Shown: positions 37,601-45,209, counted from the stretch's first letter. The stretch is DNA of 64,000 bases from Vogesella mureinivorans (GCF_007644035.1 NZ_VMTV02000178.1:124001-188000); one strand, 5' to 3'. Program-made: numbers and translations. Notes: generated by a model from the letters alone, not told the origin.

Positions 37601-38197
37601 TGCGGCCAACGCGACGGTGCCGCTATTGGCGGTAATGCTGCCGCTATTGTCTACCTGGGCACCGGCCAGCAGCACATAGCCACCGTCTGCTGCAGCAATG
37701 CTGCCGGCGTTACGTACTGCCTGGCTGGCACCACCGAGGGTGAATTTGCCGGACAGGAAATCTTCGTTGCTGATGGCGTGCGACGACGCCATCAGCGCGC
37801 CCACATTGATCTGGGCAGTGGGCCCGAACAGGATACCGTTCGGGTTAATCAGCATGACCTGGCCATTGGCACGCATCTGGCCAAAGATCTGCGACGGGTC
37901 GGCGCCGATGACCCGGTTCAGCACCAGGGCGCTGGCATTGGGCTGGATGAAGTTCACCGCCGCCTGCTGGCCGATATTGAAGCTTTGCCAGTTGGTAATC
38001 ATTTGCTGGCTGTTTTGCAGCACGTTCAGGGTATTGCCTGCCTGCTGCAGGGCACCCTGGCCGGCCACGATCTGGCCACCGGTCGGCAGGGCATTGCCTG
38101 CCAGCTGCGCCAGTGCGGGGTTAAAGGCCATGGCCACCAACAGTGGCAGGGTACGGATGGCCAAGTGAGCGACATCGTGCGAGTGGTTTGCTTTCAT
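28625..38197 (-). CDS. Giant TpsA exoprotein (filamentous haemagglutinin-like adhesin)
   Basis: A 3,190-residue secreted protein of the two-partner secretion type. After a signal peptide (LPLLVAMAFNPALAQ) comes the TPS domain needed for recognition by TpsB, with QSFNIGQQAAVNFIQPNAS, RVIGADPSQIFGQM and LINPNGILFGPTAQINVG (residues ~50-300). The rest is a predicted beta-helix of short repeats. At least eight copies of a module of the type NxIGTLAAxLxGSG...VGTVxGxxGVxT occur between 29 and 35 kb. The extreme C-terminus (ELPNWLLVNSSDQTLAGSF) looks like a cadherin/Ig-like domain. No RTX repeats or haemolysin activation segment was noticed. The ATG at 38197 starts the signal region, 26 bp after the TpsB stop. 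Confidence 0.93.
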   Translation of the reverse strand: MKANHSHDVAHLAIRTLPLLVAMAFNPALAQLAGNALPTGGQIVAGQGALQQAGNTLNVLQNSQQMITNWQSFNIGQQAAVNFIQPNASALVLNRVIGADPSQIFGQMRANGQVMLINPNGILFGPTAQINVGALMASSHAISNEDFLSGKFTLGGASQAVRNAGSIAAADGGYVLLAGAQVDNSGSITANSGTVALAAGRDISVTVGQTGLLKVKVDTAAAQASINNAGALVADGGHVLLTAKQAAPLASVAINQTGVVRADTLNQKQGEIWIDGGAGKVVLAGDTRAQAASGQGGRIVATGGELEISGTVNASGAQGGGQVYLGGGWQGKDPAIAEAGSVTIQQGAHVAASATDAGNGGTVVAWSADATRLLGSIEAKGAGQGNGGQVETSSRGVLGVSGSVSAAGGAGGQAGRWLLDPTDITVVGGATGTAWPTANGQSGAVNNVLASSIEASLNAGSSVELQADNKITIQSDISKTAGGDASLGLSAGGDILLDTGADISSTVGKLNVDFGTASKTAGSATLKGTVNTNGGNVTFHKEAVLAHGTPISTKITQTSSAASGNITFNKDVKLAAQAYSVALNAQGAQSGANYTGSGGNIIFNGSITSSTPDLVPLSPQALSLDSTGSTAGNIILGSQASDRIGGSGNEALRSLTLAGDTDIALKAGTINLLSSSGDVLTASNIANTTTTLTLNADTVINVGGGTIPGVATGYTDYRQQTFNISGQTYALTINSARSIKLKNTGIDVKTLSLNAFADSAATAGGVLLDNASLTTRGGNLFIGKDGGFATGYGGDADGVTDGVRLSNAVINTQGGNLQISGQAPTSSSAGAGVKITGAATQVNTGAGNLTINGKVANQAGSGNKDGVIIGEDGASRVTLQTSSGKLTIDGDASSLTTTPTGGTRYDGVIISSKALIKTDSGDIQITGKGGGGSHAFLTENHGIRIEDTETSIVSASGDITLSGTSGGKTSATGGENSFGIYAKGQTMYLGSSATESVAATGVVTVEADSMQFVNSSDFHLNVASSGELRVRPLSTGRNIDISSAGAVDKLYLGNDWFNGSSRAIFRPGFGSGSAANPGITLGRTDGTGSLTVSSATTLRDNTALVMGGAGGKVLINAALTVKASDAAQSRQLVLDVNGGATGNGVINTNKLLLNGSGDVVLGGANLVDTLTANLADRLDYTNAKSLLIGQGSYVRTNDPLAANLQPNTQTTTSSDGIVTSNDAVNITLSNGDLTLDRNISAGTATVALTTQAGGISQQSAAIITADKLALSSQDSVTLDNTNQINVLAANVSGSGADLKLTNGKSLLLDRVAVTPLSADSSATVTVGSTQQRDGVSVNNMARLNLSAGDLSQSATAGQGRVTAANVKLTLASGQVALNDTTNDIGTLAATLQGSGKTLSVKDKNALQVGTVDGSNGVQTTNGDITLEASADAASTAGDLQLAQQVNAGTADVRLASGKGAINETAASGIITANELKLVAVNTSTLDSNNAVDEVTASISGSGQGVRLSNTRSLVVGDLDSQTGITAPGDVRLTLAAGNASVRNLTQTQDIKAGGLNVASDTGDITLERTTNEIGKLAARLDGAGKALKLKDKDGIEIATVDGRSGLQTNGGDINLVAAADAASSSGDLVMTADVSTGGSNGVVRLSSKQAAVSGAGKLTAKALLAQSVSGVNLSSKLSDVDTVAGSVSGSGVFSYKDIDTLEVGSVADAANVAVNGISTQNGNVQVSVAEDTTATGGDLNLTQSVTAGGSGKHIALQAYKGKVTETANVSLSADQLQLLARDTTELTNPATGSGVHNIGTLAAIITGADQSLTYFNSGALTVGSVTANDSVNPLQGVSTASSGHIAIATGNGALTLDKNVSAGGAGSVDLRAGSSGSDIVFNGGQATSGSGTVQLVAARDISTTTNNSQVNEVQTTGNVLLQAGRTIGADGKRIEVADADKLAAAAGGDVWLHKTRQSGSGDVKVDAVGKTTYNSSSFGGAASDQTGIRADGNIALNVADGQLAINRDIVATQGGSIDLRTGGSGKHIVFDSTAGVESSGNSGDRRIQLISSGNVLANGVDADANNEIRTSGSVLISAAGSVGASGNRIETSAVDTLAVESGSEQWLRQHNGSLTIGSVAALTPGDNALTRTAANLSGLVSKSGNSAIHQDVSAGQLVVDKTVSASGSGAVGLRASAAMRVQSGANITSQSGNILLSTGGTFSATDNSQGVQTISTAGGTLVIESNGAIDLSQGRLDTSGAAAGQGGEIYLHNAGANGAITVGQRIKSQGGSNANGGSVTLRNQNGNILLANTIDVTRGIGGSSDGAIQLQAHGDITDTTNGLLVGDSNGELSVSSSDGKISLLASSNGGHQMATAAFATSASGKTATVDYRDKTALTVGTAGGKGSALAGPQAAPSSQVAAVSGVRTVAGGAQGSVLVQSGGALTVSQAINTQPATGTGGKVTLRSDGALQTQASINTSGSVAGGDVLLARTGSGAGDITVGAAINSNGSQGGSVTLHNPAGKLLINGQIDTDGSSQGGRIQLASSGDISQSAALKASGGSAGALKIISAGQVTLEHTGNNVDTLAASLSGSGKAFSYLDADGLSVGSVSAHEGQAAIAGISSNNADITLRNQAGDITVAQAVSSQGGKVVLNAAQDALVNAGVATSAGQAQLQAGRDITLGADVQTAGGNATLSAARNLTQQAGSLLAGSGRATVTVGGAATQAGVGRIEAGELALSAVNNSSLLQANNIGTLAANISNGSLQLRDTDTLRVGTVGSLSGVTSHGEQHISVDGGDINVAQAMQANGGALTLLGGTGAISINAGLTAQGGDLTVRSTNGAIALNGDVNAAGRTATLAAGGANGQLQLAANVRADTVLLDAAQDILQQGSGSLSATRTEIKAGGSARLEGSNNLAGILAARTGGQLRYQDAGDLAVGTVNGSQGIQAGGTLWVRAKGNVTLDQSVSAAGGGNNALVLVAGKRLLNNAGSNALQASNGRWLAYDDNPLLLSNNLNYTFRRLATHYDRYNEFQVAEQGNGYLTTAVIGFTEQYSRLNGGATEAADAGVGVALPGGATRNRVLEVPVQQPASLYAAVLSRPSLASPQVSANGPVIQSSMPLVLPVQPGRDFVAAFRDLVGNATIESVRMADGSELPNWLLVNSSDQTLAGSFPKDLNTAVKLQVRVMDAGSSDIYPVELTILPRDRMASVGYR

Positions 38198-38223
38198 TAT
38201 CTTTATCCGTTCTGCAGCCGCGG

Positions 38224-40287
38224 TCAGAAGGCAATATTGCCGATTACCCATACACGGGCGGCACGGTTACGGCCATCGGCATCGGTGTTGTTGGCGCTTT
38301 GGTTCGGGTTACTGCCCAGCTTGTTGGCCACGGTGATGCTGACACCACCTTTGTCGTCGTAACTCAGTTTCATGCCCACGCCGGCACCGGCCAGGGTGTA
38401 CTGGTTAGGCTTGCCGGCCGGCAGCGCACCGTTCCAGGTGTGCTTGTACTGTTTGATACCACCGGCATCGATAAAGCCGAACAAGGTGACATCGCCACCG
38501 GCAAATTTGCCCAGTGCGGTACGCACCTCGGCATTGGCCAGCCAGCCGTCATCCCCCAGGCCCTCGCCCATCGGGTAGGCGCGGATGCCGCTAGGGCCGC
38601 CCAGCTGCAGTTTTTCGCTGTTATCCAGGTTTTTGCTGGCCAGCTGGGCAGACAGCGACAGCGCCAGCTGGTAGTTCCCCGCCTTGTCCAGGCGCGACAG
38701 GCGGCTTACCGCCAGGTTCAGCTTCTGGAAGCCACCGCCGGTACGCGCCGAGGCGTCGTCCAGTGCGGCGTAGCCCAGGTCACCGGACAGGTCGTTGTCG
38801 CCGGCAGACAGCACGGCGCTCCAGCCCAGGCGGCCGCCCCAGCTGTCGTAGCGGTCACCGTTCAGGCCCAGGCTCAGCATGGTGATCTTGCGGTCATCCA
38901 GCATCAGGGTACTGAGGCTGTTTTTCATGTCTTTCTGGTCCAGGCTGGCGGTCAGCGTGGTGTTGGCCGTGCCCGAACGGGTGAGCGGCAGGCTGCCAAA
39001 CAGCGATACCACCTTGGTGTCGCCGCTCAGGTTGCGCGGCACGTCGGTGGTAATGCCCATATCCACGTTCATGCTGGATGCCGACACACCCACCTTGGCC
39101 CCGCGGTGGCCTACCGGCAGCTGGATGGCGACCTTGCCGCTGTCCAGGCTGTCGGACTTGGTGGCGTTCAGCGACAGCTGCTCGCCGTAGCCCAGCGGGC
39201 TGTTCAGGTTCAGCTGGGTATTCAGGCGGGCGATACCGGCATGGCGGTTGCCGTAGTTGTCGGCCCACACAGCGGCATTAAACAGGCCGGCGCTTTCCAC
39301 GTCGGCTTCTACCTTGGTGGTGCCGGCCACGCTACCCGGCGTCAGCTCGGCCTGCACTTTTTTGATACCCGGCACCTCGCCCGCTACCAGCAGCGCGCGC
39401 TCCAGCTCGGCAGCCTGGATAGGCTTGCCTGCCGGCGCGCCTTCGGCCAGCAAGGCTGCGACGGTGCTGTCTTTTACTGGCGACGCATTGCTGCGCACCA
39501 CAATACCGTTCAGACCGGATGCGCCATCCAGTGCGCCTTCCTGCAGGGCGATGCGTACTACGCCGTCCTGGATTTTTTGTGGTGGCAGGTAGGCCTGCAC
39601 CAGCGGGTAGCCCTTGGCACGCAGGTGGGCGGCCGCTTGCTGCGCGGCCGCTTCCAGCTGTGCCAGGCTCAGCGGTTTGCCCAGCTGCGCTTTCAGTACC
39701 GACTGCATCTCTTCATTGCTGGCCAGGGTCAGGCCTTCAAAGCTGAAGCCGGTCACCAGCACCTGCGGCACTATCGGCTCCGGCGGCATGGTCAGGCCCT
39801 GCACGGCAATGGCCACCGTGCCTTCGCCCAGCATGGCGCGGTTCATGCTGACCTCGGCATAGGGGTGGCCGTGCGTGCGCAGGTGCTCTGCCACGGCGTG
39901 CACGGCCTGCTCGAATTCGGCAAAGCTCAGGTCACGGCCCTGCCACGGCTGCAAGATACCCTGCAAGGCCTGCTGGTCCAGCCCTGCTTCTCCTTCAAAA
40001 CGGAAGCCGCCGATAGACAGGCGAATGGCCTCGTTGTCGGTTTTTACCTCGGGAATACTGGCGCGCAGCTGTACCTTGTCACGCTTGCGCGGAAACAGGC
40101 TGGCGGGCGGCAGCTTCTGGGCATTGAAAACGACACCGGCATCCTGCGACGGCGGTGTCTGGGTAACGGCAGCGATGACGGTGTTGGCCGGCAGCACGAG
40201 GGGCAGCAGGGAAAACGCGACAACCGGCACCGTTAGGGTGGCGGGCTTGGCACGGCGCTGGCGGATAGTCTGACTGGAGTGTTCCAT
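38224..40287 (-). CDS. TpsB outer-membrane transporter (ShlB/FhaC/HecB family)
   Basis: A 687-residue outer-membrane transporter that would secrete the adjacent TpsA. It has a long N-terminal region, two POTRA-like domains (~90-165 with IGGFRFEGEAGLDQQAL and ~170-250 with VTGFSFEGLTLASNEEM), and a C-terminal 16-strand barrel ending in WVIGNIAF with terminal Phe. The loop motif of FhaC-type proteins appears as GIRAYPMGEGLGDDGW. It starts 27 bp after the upstream HlyD-like gene, which places the pair inside the giant-protein operon. Confidence 0.95.
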   Translation of the reverse strand: MEHSSQTIRQRRAKPATLTVPVVAFSLLPLVLPANTVIAAVTQTPPSQDAGVVFNAQKLPPASLFPRKRDKVQLRASIPEVKTDNEAIRLSIGGFRFEGEAGLDQQALQGILQPWQGRDLSFAEFEQAVHAVAEHLRTHGHPYAEVSMNRAMLGEGTVAIAVQGLTMPPEPIVPQVLVTGFSFEGLTLASNEEMQSVLKAQLGKPLSLAQLEAAAQQAAAHLRAKGYPLVQAYLPPQKIQDGVVRIALQEGALDGASGLNGIVVRSNASPVKDSTVAALLAEGAPAGKPIQAAELERALLVAGEVPGIKKVQAELTPGSVAGTTKVEADVESAGLFNAAVWADNYGNRHAGIARLNTQLNLNSPLGYGEQLSLNATKSDSLDSGKVAIQLPVGHRGAKVGVSASSMNVDMGITTDVPRNLSGDTKVVSLFGSLPLTRSGTANTTLTASLDQKDMKNSLSTLMLDDRKITMLSLGLNGDRYDSWGGRLGWSAVLSAGDNDLSGDLGYAALDDASARTGGGFQKLNLAVSRLSRLDKAGNYQLALSLSAQLASKNLDNSEKLQLGGPSGIRAYPMGEGLGDDGWLANAEVRTALGKFAGGDVTLFGFIDAGGIKQYKHTWNGALPAGKPNQYTLAGAGVGMKLSYDDKGGVSITVANKLGSNPNQSANNTDADGRNRAARVWVIGNIAF

Positions 40288-40313
40288 GGTGTTGTGATGT
40301 GACCCAGGCGCGT

Positions 40314-41045
40314 TTATTCAGAGAAGGTAATCTTGCAGCGCTGGCCGGATGGCAGCGCGTACTTGGGGTTGGGCAGGACCAGGCGCACACGGAACGAGCC
40401 GCTGCCTGCATCAATGACCTTGTCTACGTTGGCCACGCGTGCTTTCAGCGGGCTGCTGGACAGCTGCGGCGTCACATCGTAGCTCTGGCCGCTGCGCACC
40501 TTGCCAAACAGGGTGGCCGGCACCACGGTTTCCACAAATAGCGGGTCCAGCTGCGCAATGCGGTAGATACGCTCTTGCTTGACCAGGTCGCCGCGCTGGC
40601 GGTAGCGGTCTACCACCACGCCGTTAATCGGGCTGAACAGGCTGCGCAGGCGCAGCTGCTCGCGGCGCTCTTTGAGCTCCAGCTCGGACAGCTTGTATTC
40701 GGTCGCCATCTCGTCCAGCTCCTGGCTGGAAATCAGCTGCTTCTTTTGCAGCTCCTGGTTGCGCTGTGTCTTGCGGGCACCAAACTGCGCCTTGGCCGCC
40801 TGATATTCCACGGCGGCCTCTTCTACACCGCTTTGCAGCTTGGCCAGCAGCTGGCCAGCGCGCACCACATCACCACGGTCGGCCAATACCTGGCCCAGCA
40901 CGCCGTCTACCGGCGTACCAACGTTGACTTCCAGCGAAGGCACAATCAGACACGTAGTTGCGACCGGTGCCGCCGCCGCCAGCAATGGCAAGACCAAAAA
41001 CATACCGCCCAGCGTGCGGGTGGGGTGAGTGACGAGTTTGTTCAT
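40314..41045 (-). CDS. Short HlyD/RND-type periplasmic adaptor
   Basis: A 243-residue exported protein with an N-terminal hydrophobic segment (~13-32), a lipoyl/barrel-sandwich half (VNVGTPVDGVLGQVLADRGD), a coiled-coil hairpin (~75-125), the second lipoyl half (RSLFSPINGVVVDRYRQRGD) and a beta-barrel domain ending in GQRCKITFSE. This is the minimal membrane-fusion-protein plan. No ABC or RND partner is next to it; neighbours are the SecA paralogue upstream and TpsB downstream. Partner is unknown. Confidence 0.85.
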   Translation of the reverse strand: MNKLVTHPTRTLGGMFLVLPLLAAAAPVATTCLIVPSLEVNVGTPVDGVLGQVLADRGDVVRAGQLLAKLQSGVEEAAVEYQAAKAQFGARKTQRNQELQKKQLISSQELDEMATEYKLSELELKERREQLRLRSLFSPINGVVVDRYRQRGDLVKQERIYRIAQLDPLFVETVVPATLFGKVRSGQSYDVTPQLSSSPLKARVANVDKVIDAGSGSFRVRLVLPNPKYALPSGQRCKITFSE

Positions 41046-41072
41046 TTTTGTATTGTTTTCCCTTGTGCCGGG

Positions 41073-43049
41073 CTACTCGGACTGGCCAGAAAAAGACAGT
41101 GCCTGCCGTGCCCTGAAGTCTGCACTCAGCATGTGCTGACGCAGCCGACGGTGTTGCCATTCCACGTATCGCTGTGCCGCGCGGTAGTACAGCAGGCCTG
41201 TGCCACCAATTAGCGAATGCTTAGTAGTTTGTAACAATCTCGATAATATAACATTAAATTTTGCTACAAATTGCACGACCAGATCATCTTCTAGCGACAG
41301 AATGATTTCATAGCTGCCAGGGTCGCCCTGTCTGGCGCAGCGGCCAATCAGCTGGCGGTCCACGCGCGCATTATCGTGACGCTCGGTCAGGATCACATGC
41401 AGGCCACCTTTCATTTTCACGTCATCATCCAGCAGCACGTCGGTACCCCGGCCAGCCATGTTGGTGGCAATGGTGACCGCCCCGGCAGCGCCGGCCCTGG
41501 CCACCACATCGGCCTCTTCGGCGTCTTGCTTGGCATTCAGTACGCGGTGCACGATGCCGGCCGCCCGCAGGTAGCCTGCCAGCACTTCGGACGCCTTGAT
41601 GCTGCGGGTGCCAATCAGCACTGGCCGGCCGGACTGTTGCATTTGTTGCACCGCGCCCACCACGGCCCGCCAGCGCTCGTCGGCAGTAGCAAACAGGCGG
41701 GCACCCAGATAGCGGCGCCTGGACGGCCGGTATGGCGGCACACGCACCACCCCCAGGCCGTAGACTTCGCCCAGCTCGCCGGCCACCTCGCGGCAGGTAC
41801 CGGTCATGCCCGACAACACCAGGTAGCGGCGGAAAAACAGCTGGTAGCTGATTTTGCCTAGCGTTTCGCGCTCGTCCCCCGGTGGCAGGCCTTCTTTGAC
41901 TTCTACCATCTGGTGCAGACCGCGCTCCCACGAGCGGTCGGCCATGGTGCGGCCGGTGTTTTCGTCCACGATCAGCACCTTGCCCTCGCGCACGATGTAA
42001 TCGATATCCCGCCGCAGGCCGTGGCAGGCCATCAGTGCCATGCCCACCACCTCTTCGCGCCGGTTGCGCGCGCGCCAGACCGCCGGCAGGTGTGCGGCCA
42101 ACCTGGTCAGCTCGTCGCGGCCCACGCCGTTCAGGTGCGGGTGCGCGCCGGGGCCGGCGTGCTCGAAATGCACGCCCACTTGCAGTGCCCGCGCCAGCTC
42201 GATGGCCTGGCGGTAGTAGGCTTCGCTTTCGCTGCCCGGGCGGCTGGCCGAGATGATGAGCGGCGTGCGTGCTTCGTCGATGAACACGCTGTCGGCCTCG
42301 TCCACAATGGCAAACTGCAAACCCGGCAGCAGTATGTTGGCCGCACTGCGCCCGCTAAGCCGCCCCAGCGCCAGCTGCATGGGGGACATTTTGTCGGCCA
42401 GCGCCAGGCGGTCGCGCAGGTAGTCGAACACCACCGATTTATTGGAGCAGTAGACAATGTCGGCCAGGTAGCCCGGCTTTTTTTCGTCCGGCTTCATGTC
42501 TTCGCGTACCAGGCCGGTGCTCAGCCCCAGCGCGTGGTACAGCGGCGCCATCAGCGCTACGTCACGCTCGGCCAGGTAGTCGTTCACCGTGACCACGTGC
42601 ACCTTGCGCCCGGCCATGGCGGCCACCGCCGCGGCCAGGGTGGCAGTAAGCGTTTTGCCCTCGCCGGTATCCATTTCCAGCAAAAAGCCCTGCAGCAGGA
42701 TGTAGCCACCCTTGAGCTGGGTCGGGAAATGCCGCTTGCCCAGCAGCTCGCCCGCCCGGCGGCGCACCAGGGCAAACGCCCGCGCCACGTGGCGGTCTTG
42801 CAGGCCATCGCGGCGCAGCAGCAGCTGCAGCTCTGCGGTAAGCGCCTGCAGGGCTGCCTCGTCCAGCGCGTCTACCGCCGGCTGGGCCGCATCCACCTGG
42901 CGCACAAAACGATTCAGCCGCCACGGCGACAGGCCCAGCCTGGCTTGCAGCCAGGTACGCAGGCGCTCGCTCTGGCGGTCCAGCCAGCTGCGGTCTTGCC
43001 AGTCGCGGCGCTGGGGGTAGAGGTCGGCAAGCAGGGAAAGGGCAAACAT
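41073..43049 (-). CDS. SecA paralogue (accessory preprotein translocase ATPase)
   Basis: A 658-residue SecA-like ATPase, much shorter than housekeeping SecA (~900). Motor motifs are intact: Walker A MDTGEGKTLTATLA (Lys 132), Walker B region VDEADSVFIDEARTPLIIS (Asp ~250), the preprotein cross-linking segment DYIVREGKVLIVDENTGRT, VLSGMTGTCREVAGELGEVY, TNMAGRGTDVLL and the arginine-finger part VDRQLIGRCARQGDPGSYE. The protein ends soon after the second motor domain, so the helical scaffold/wing regions are shortened and the C-terminal zinc motif is missing. It begins 2 bp after the M50-HlyD stop. The genomic company points to a motor dedicated to the giant exported proteins; a role as a second housekeeping SecA is unlikely. 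Confidence 0.9.
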   Translation of the reverse strand: MFALSLLADLYPQRRDWQDRSWLDRQSERLRTWLQARLGLSPWRLNRFVRQVDAAQPAVDALDEAALQALTAELQLLLRRDGLQDRHVARAFALVRRRAGELLGKRHFPTQLKGGYILLQGFLLEMDTGEGKTLTATLAAAVAAMAGRKVHVVTVNDYLAERDVALMAPLYHALGLSTGLVREDMKPDEKKPGYLADIVYCSNKSVVFDYLRDRLALADKMSPMQLALGRLSGRSAANILLPGLQFAIVDEADSVFIDEARTPLIISASRPGSESEAYYRQAIELARALQVGVHFEHAGPGAHPHLNGVGRDELTRLAAHLPAVWRARNRREEVVGMALMACHGLRRDIDYIVREGKVLIVDENTGRTMADRSWERGLHQMVEVKEGLPPGDERETLGKISYQLFFRRYLVLSGMTGTCREVAGELGEVYGLGVVRVPPYRPSRRRYLGARLFATADERWRAVVGAVQQMQQSGRPVLIGTRSIKASEVLAGYLRAAGIVHRVLNAKQDAEEADVVARAGAAGAVTIATNMAGRGTDVLLDDDVKMKGGLHVILTERHDNARVDRQLIGRCARQGDPGSYEIILSLEDDLVVQFVAKFNVILSRLLQTTKHSLIGGTGLLYYRAAQRYVEWQHRRLRQHMLSADFRARQALSFSGQSE

Positions 43050-43051
43050 GG

Positions 43052-45205
43052 CTACACCGCAAATCGTTTGAGGAACATCTGGCGCAGCGCACGGTACCAC
43101 TGGCTGGCCAGCGGCTCGGGCTGCTGGATAAAGCGCACGTACACGCGGTTACCCAGGGTGCGCGGCACGGCTCGGTTATCAAAACGCAGCTCGAACTGGA
43201 ACAGCGCATTCAGCGCTACCGGTGCTTCCTGGCTGGCGTCCGGGTCCAGGCCGATCTTGCCACCGCCTTGCAGCGACAGCGCCAGGCTGGGCAGGTCCCG
43301 CGTGGCGCCGGGTACCTCGCGCACCATGGTGGCGGGAATCAGGCCGTCTACTTCTACCGCGCTGCGGATTTCCACGCCGATATTGTGCCGGCGCACCTGG
43401 TCGACATCGGCCTGCGGCACCACGGTCAGCAGGGTGTAGCGTGACGGGTCCAGCACATAGCCCACCACATCACCACGCGCCACGTAGGCACCGACAAAAT
43501 CCAGCGTGGAAGCCACCTCGAAACGGCCGGCCAGCGGACTGCGGATAAGCAGCGCGTCCTGGCGTGTTTGCAGGTCGTGCAGGCGGTTGCGGTGGTAGGC
43601 GGTTTCGGCATCGATGATCTGGGCTTGCACGCGGTCGGTGAGCAATACCTTGTTGCGCTTGCTTTCCATCTCGGCAATCTTGGCGCGGGTTTCCGCCAGC
43701 AGCGCCCCCAGCTCCGGCTCGTCACACGCCAGCAAAGGTTGGCCGCGCACCACCTGGCTGCCAGACGGCACCAGCACGCGGCTGCCGATGCAGCTGGCAG
43801 GGGAGCGCACGCGCGACTGTTCCGACATCCAGATCACGCCTTCGGCCATGGTCCACGACGGCACCGGCACCAGCAGCACCAGCAGCAGCACGCCCAGCAG
43901 CAGCCCGCCCGCGATGGACAGCACCCGCGCCCGCACGCCTTGCAGCACCGGGTCGTCCAGCAAGAAGCGGATCTGCCGCGACAGCGGCAGCAGCAGCATG
44001 TTTACCGCGCTCCACACCGCCAACAGCACGCCGACAAAGAAAAAGCGCTCGGCCACCAGCAAAATGATGGAAAGCGACAGCATGATGCGGTAGCAAAACG
44101 AGCCAATGGCGTAGAACACCAGCCAGCCCGGCTCGCCTGGCGTGGTGGGCGGCGGGGTTTGTTCGCTACGCACACGGAAGACGTGCTGCTTGAACACATA
44201 GCCCATGTACTGGTTGGCTTTTTGCCCCAGGTTGGGGATTTCCAGCCAGTCGGAAAAAATGTAATAGCCGTCAAAGCGCACCAGCGGGTTGGCGTTGAAC
44301 AGCAAGGTAGTCACCCCCGCCAGAATCACCACCTGGTGCAGTGCAGCCTTGGCCAAGCCCGGTGCTACCCAGGTCCATAGCCAGATGGCAATCGCAGCAA
44401 AGAACAGCTCGGTCATCATGCCCGCCGCGCCAATGAGCATGCGCTGGCGGCGCGATGGCAGGCTGATGGCGTAGCCGGCGTCCACGTAGGGCACCGGTAT
44501 CATCACCAGCATCATCACGCCGGTTTCATGGCAGCTACCGCCAAAGGCCTTCACCACCAGGCCATGCCCTATCTCGTGAATGGCCTTGAGCAGCGGAAAG
44601 ATCAGCGCCAGCAGCAGCACGTTATCCGGGCGGAACACGCGCGCGGTCAGGTCGCGGGTCAGCTCGTCCCAGTGCATGCCCGCCACCACCACGCCACTGC
44701 CCACCACCAGCAGCCACAAAGGCAGGATGAAGCGCAGCAGCCAGGCGGGGGCCAGCTGGTACAGGCGGGTAATGAACGGGTCCGGGTCGAACAGCGGTAT
44801 CTTCAGCGACAGCGGGTTCATCAGGTACTGCTTGAGCTTCATGCGGCCCAGGCGCTGGCGCCGCTCGTTCAGCTCGGCCAGATCGGGGGCCTGGTCGGTC
44901 AGCAGCACGTTGGCCTGGTGCAGCTGGGTCATCAGGTTCAGCACTTCGTCCTGCGTCGGGGCGTCGTCGCCCAGCGTTTCGCAGGTGCGCTGCCAGATGG
45001 CGTCCAGCGTGAGCTCGCCATCCATCAGCGCCACGATCTGGTAGGCCGCCGGGTTCAGCTTGAGAAAGCGCCCGCTACCCTGGTCTTGCAGAATATAGTG
45101 GCGCTCGCCGCGGTAGACATGGCGTACCAGGCTGGCTTGCTGGCGCAGGCGCGGCTTGAGCGGGGCCACGCGGTACCAGGACGGGGAAAACAGCGATGCA
45201 CTCAT
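43052..45205 (-). CDS. PqqD-like / M50 site-2-protease / HlyD-type fusion protein
   Basis: A 717-residue membrane protein made of three parts. Residues ~25-105 resemble PqqD-type peptide-binding domains (RHYILQDQGSGRFLKLNP, AAYQIVALMDGELTLDAI). Residues ~150-440 hold multiple membrane helices with the zinc motif HEIGH (His 210, Glu 211, His 214) and the second M50 motif NPLVRFDG (Asp 312). The C-terminal ~250 residues are a biotin/lipoyl-HlyD adaptor with a coiled coil (~500-545) and RSPLAGRFEVASTLDFVGAY. The catalytic residues needed for intramembrane zinc protease activity all appear present. It lies 4 bp after the GAF-HlyD stop. Confidence 0.9.
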   Translation of the reverse strand: MSASLFSPSWYRVAPLKPRLRQQASLVRHVYRGERHYILQDQGSGRFLKLNPAAYQIVALMDGELTLDAIWQRTCETLGDDAPTQDEVLNLMTQLHQANVLLTDQAPDLAELNERRQRLGRMKLKQYLMNPLSLKIPLFDPDPFITRLYQLAPAWLLRFILPLWLLVVGSGVVVAGMHWDELTRDLTARVFRPDNVLLLALIFPLLKAIHEIGHGLVVKAFGGSCHETGVMMLVMIPVPYVDAGYAISLPSRRQRMLIGAAGMMTELFFAAIAIWLWTWVAPGLAKAALHQVVILAGVTTLLFNANPLVRFDGYYIFSDWLEIPNLGQKANQYMGYVFKQHVFRVRSEQTPPPTTPGEPGWLVFYAIGSFCYRIMLSLSIILLVAERFFFVGVLLAVWSAVNMLLLPLSRQIRFLLDDPVLQGVRARVLSIAGGLLLGVLLLVLLVPVPSWTMAEGVIWMSEQSRVRSPASCIGSRVLVPSGSQVVRGQPLLACDEPELGALLAETRAKIAEMESKRNKVLLTDRVQAQIIDAETAYHRNRLHDLQTRQDALLIRSPLAGRFEVASTLDFVGAYVARGDVVGYVLDPSRYTLLTVVPQADVDQVRRHNIGVEIRSAVEVDGLIPATMVREVPGATRDLPSLALSLQGGGKIGLDPDASQEAPVALNALFQFELRFDNRAVPRTLGNRVYVRFIQQPEPLASQWYRALRQMFLKRFAV

Positions 45206-45209
45206 GCGC

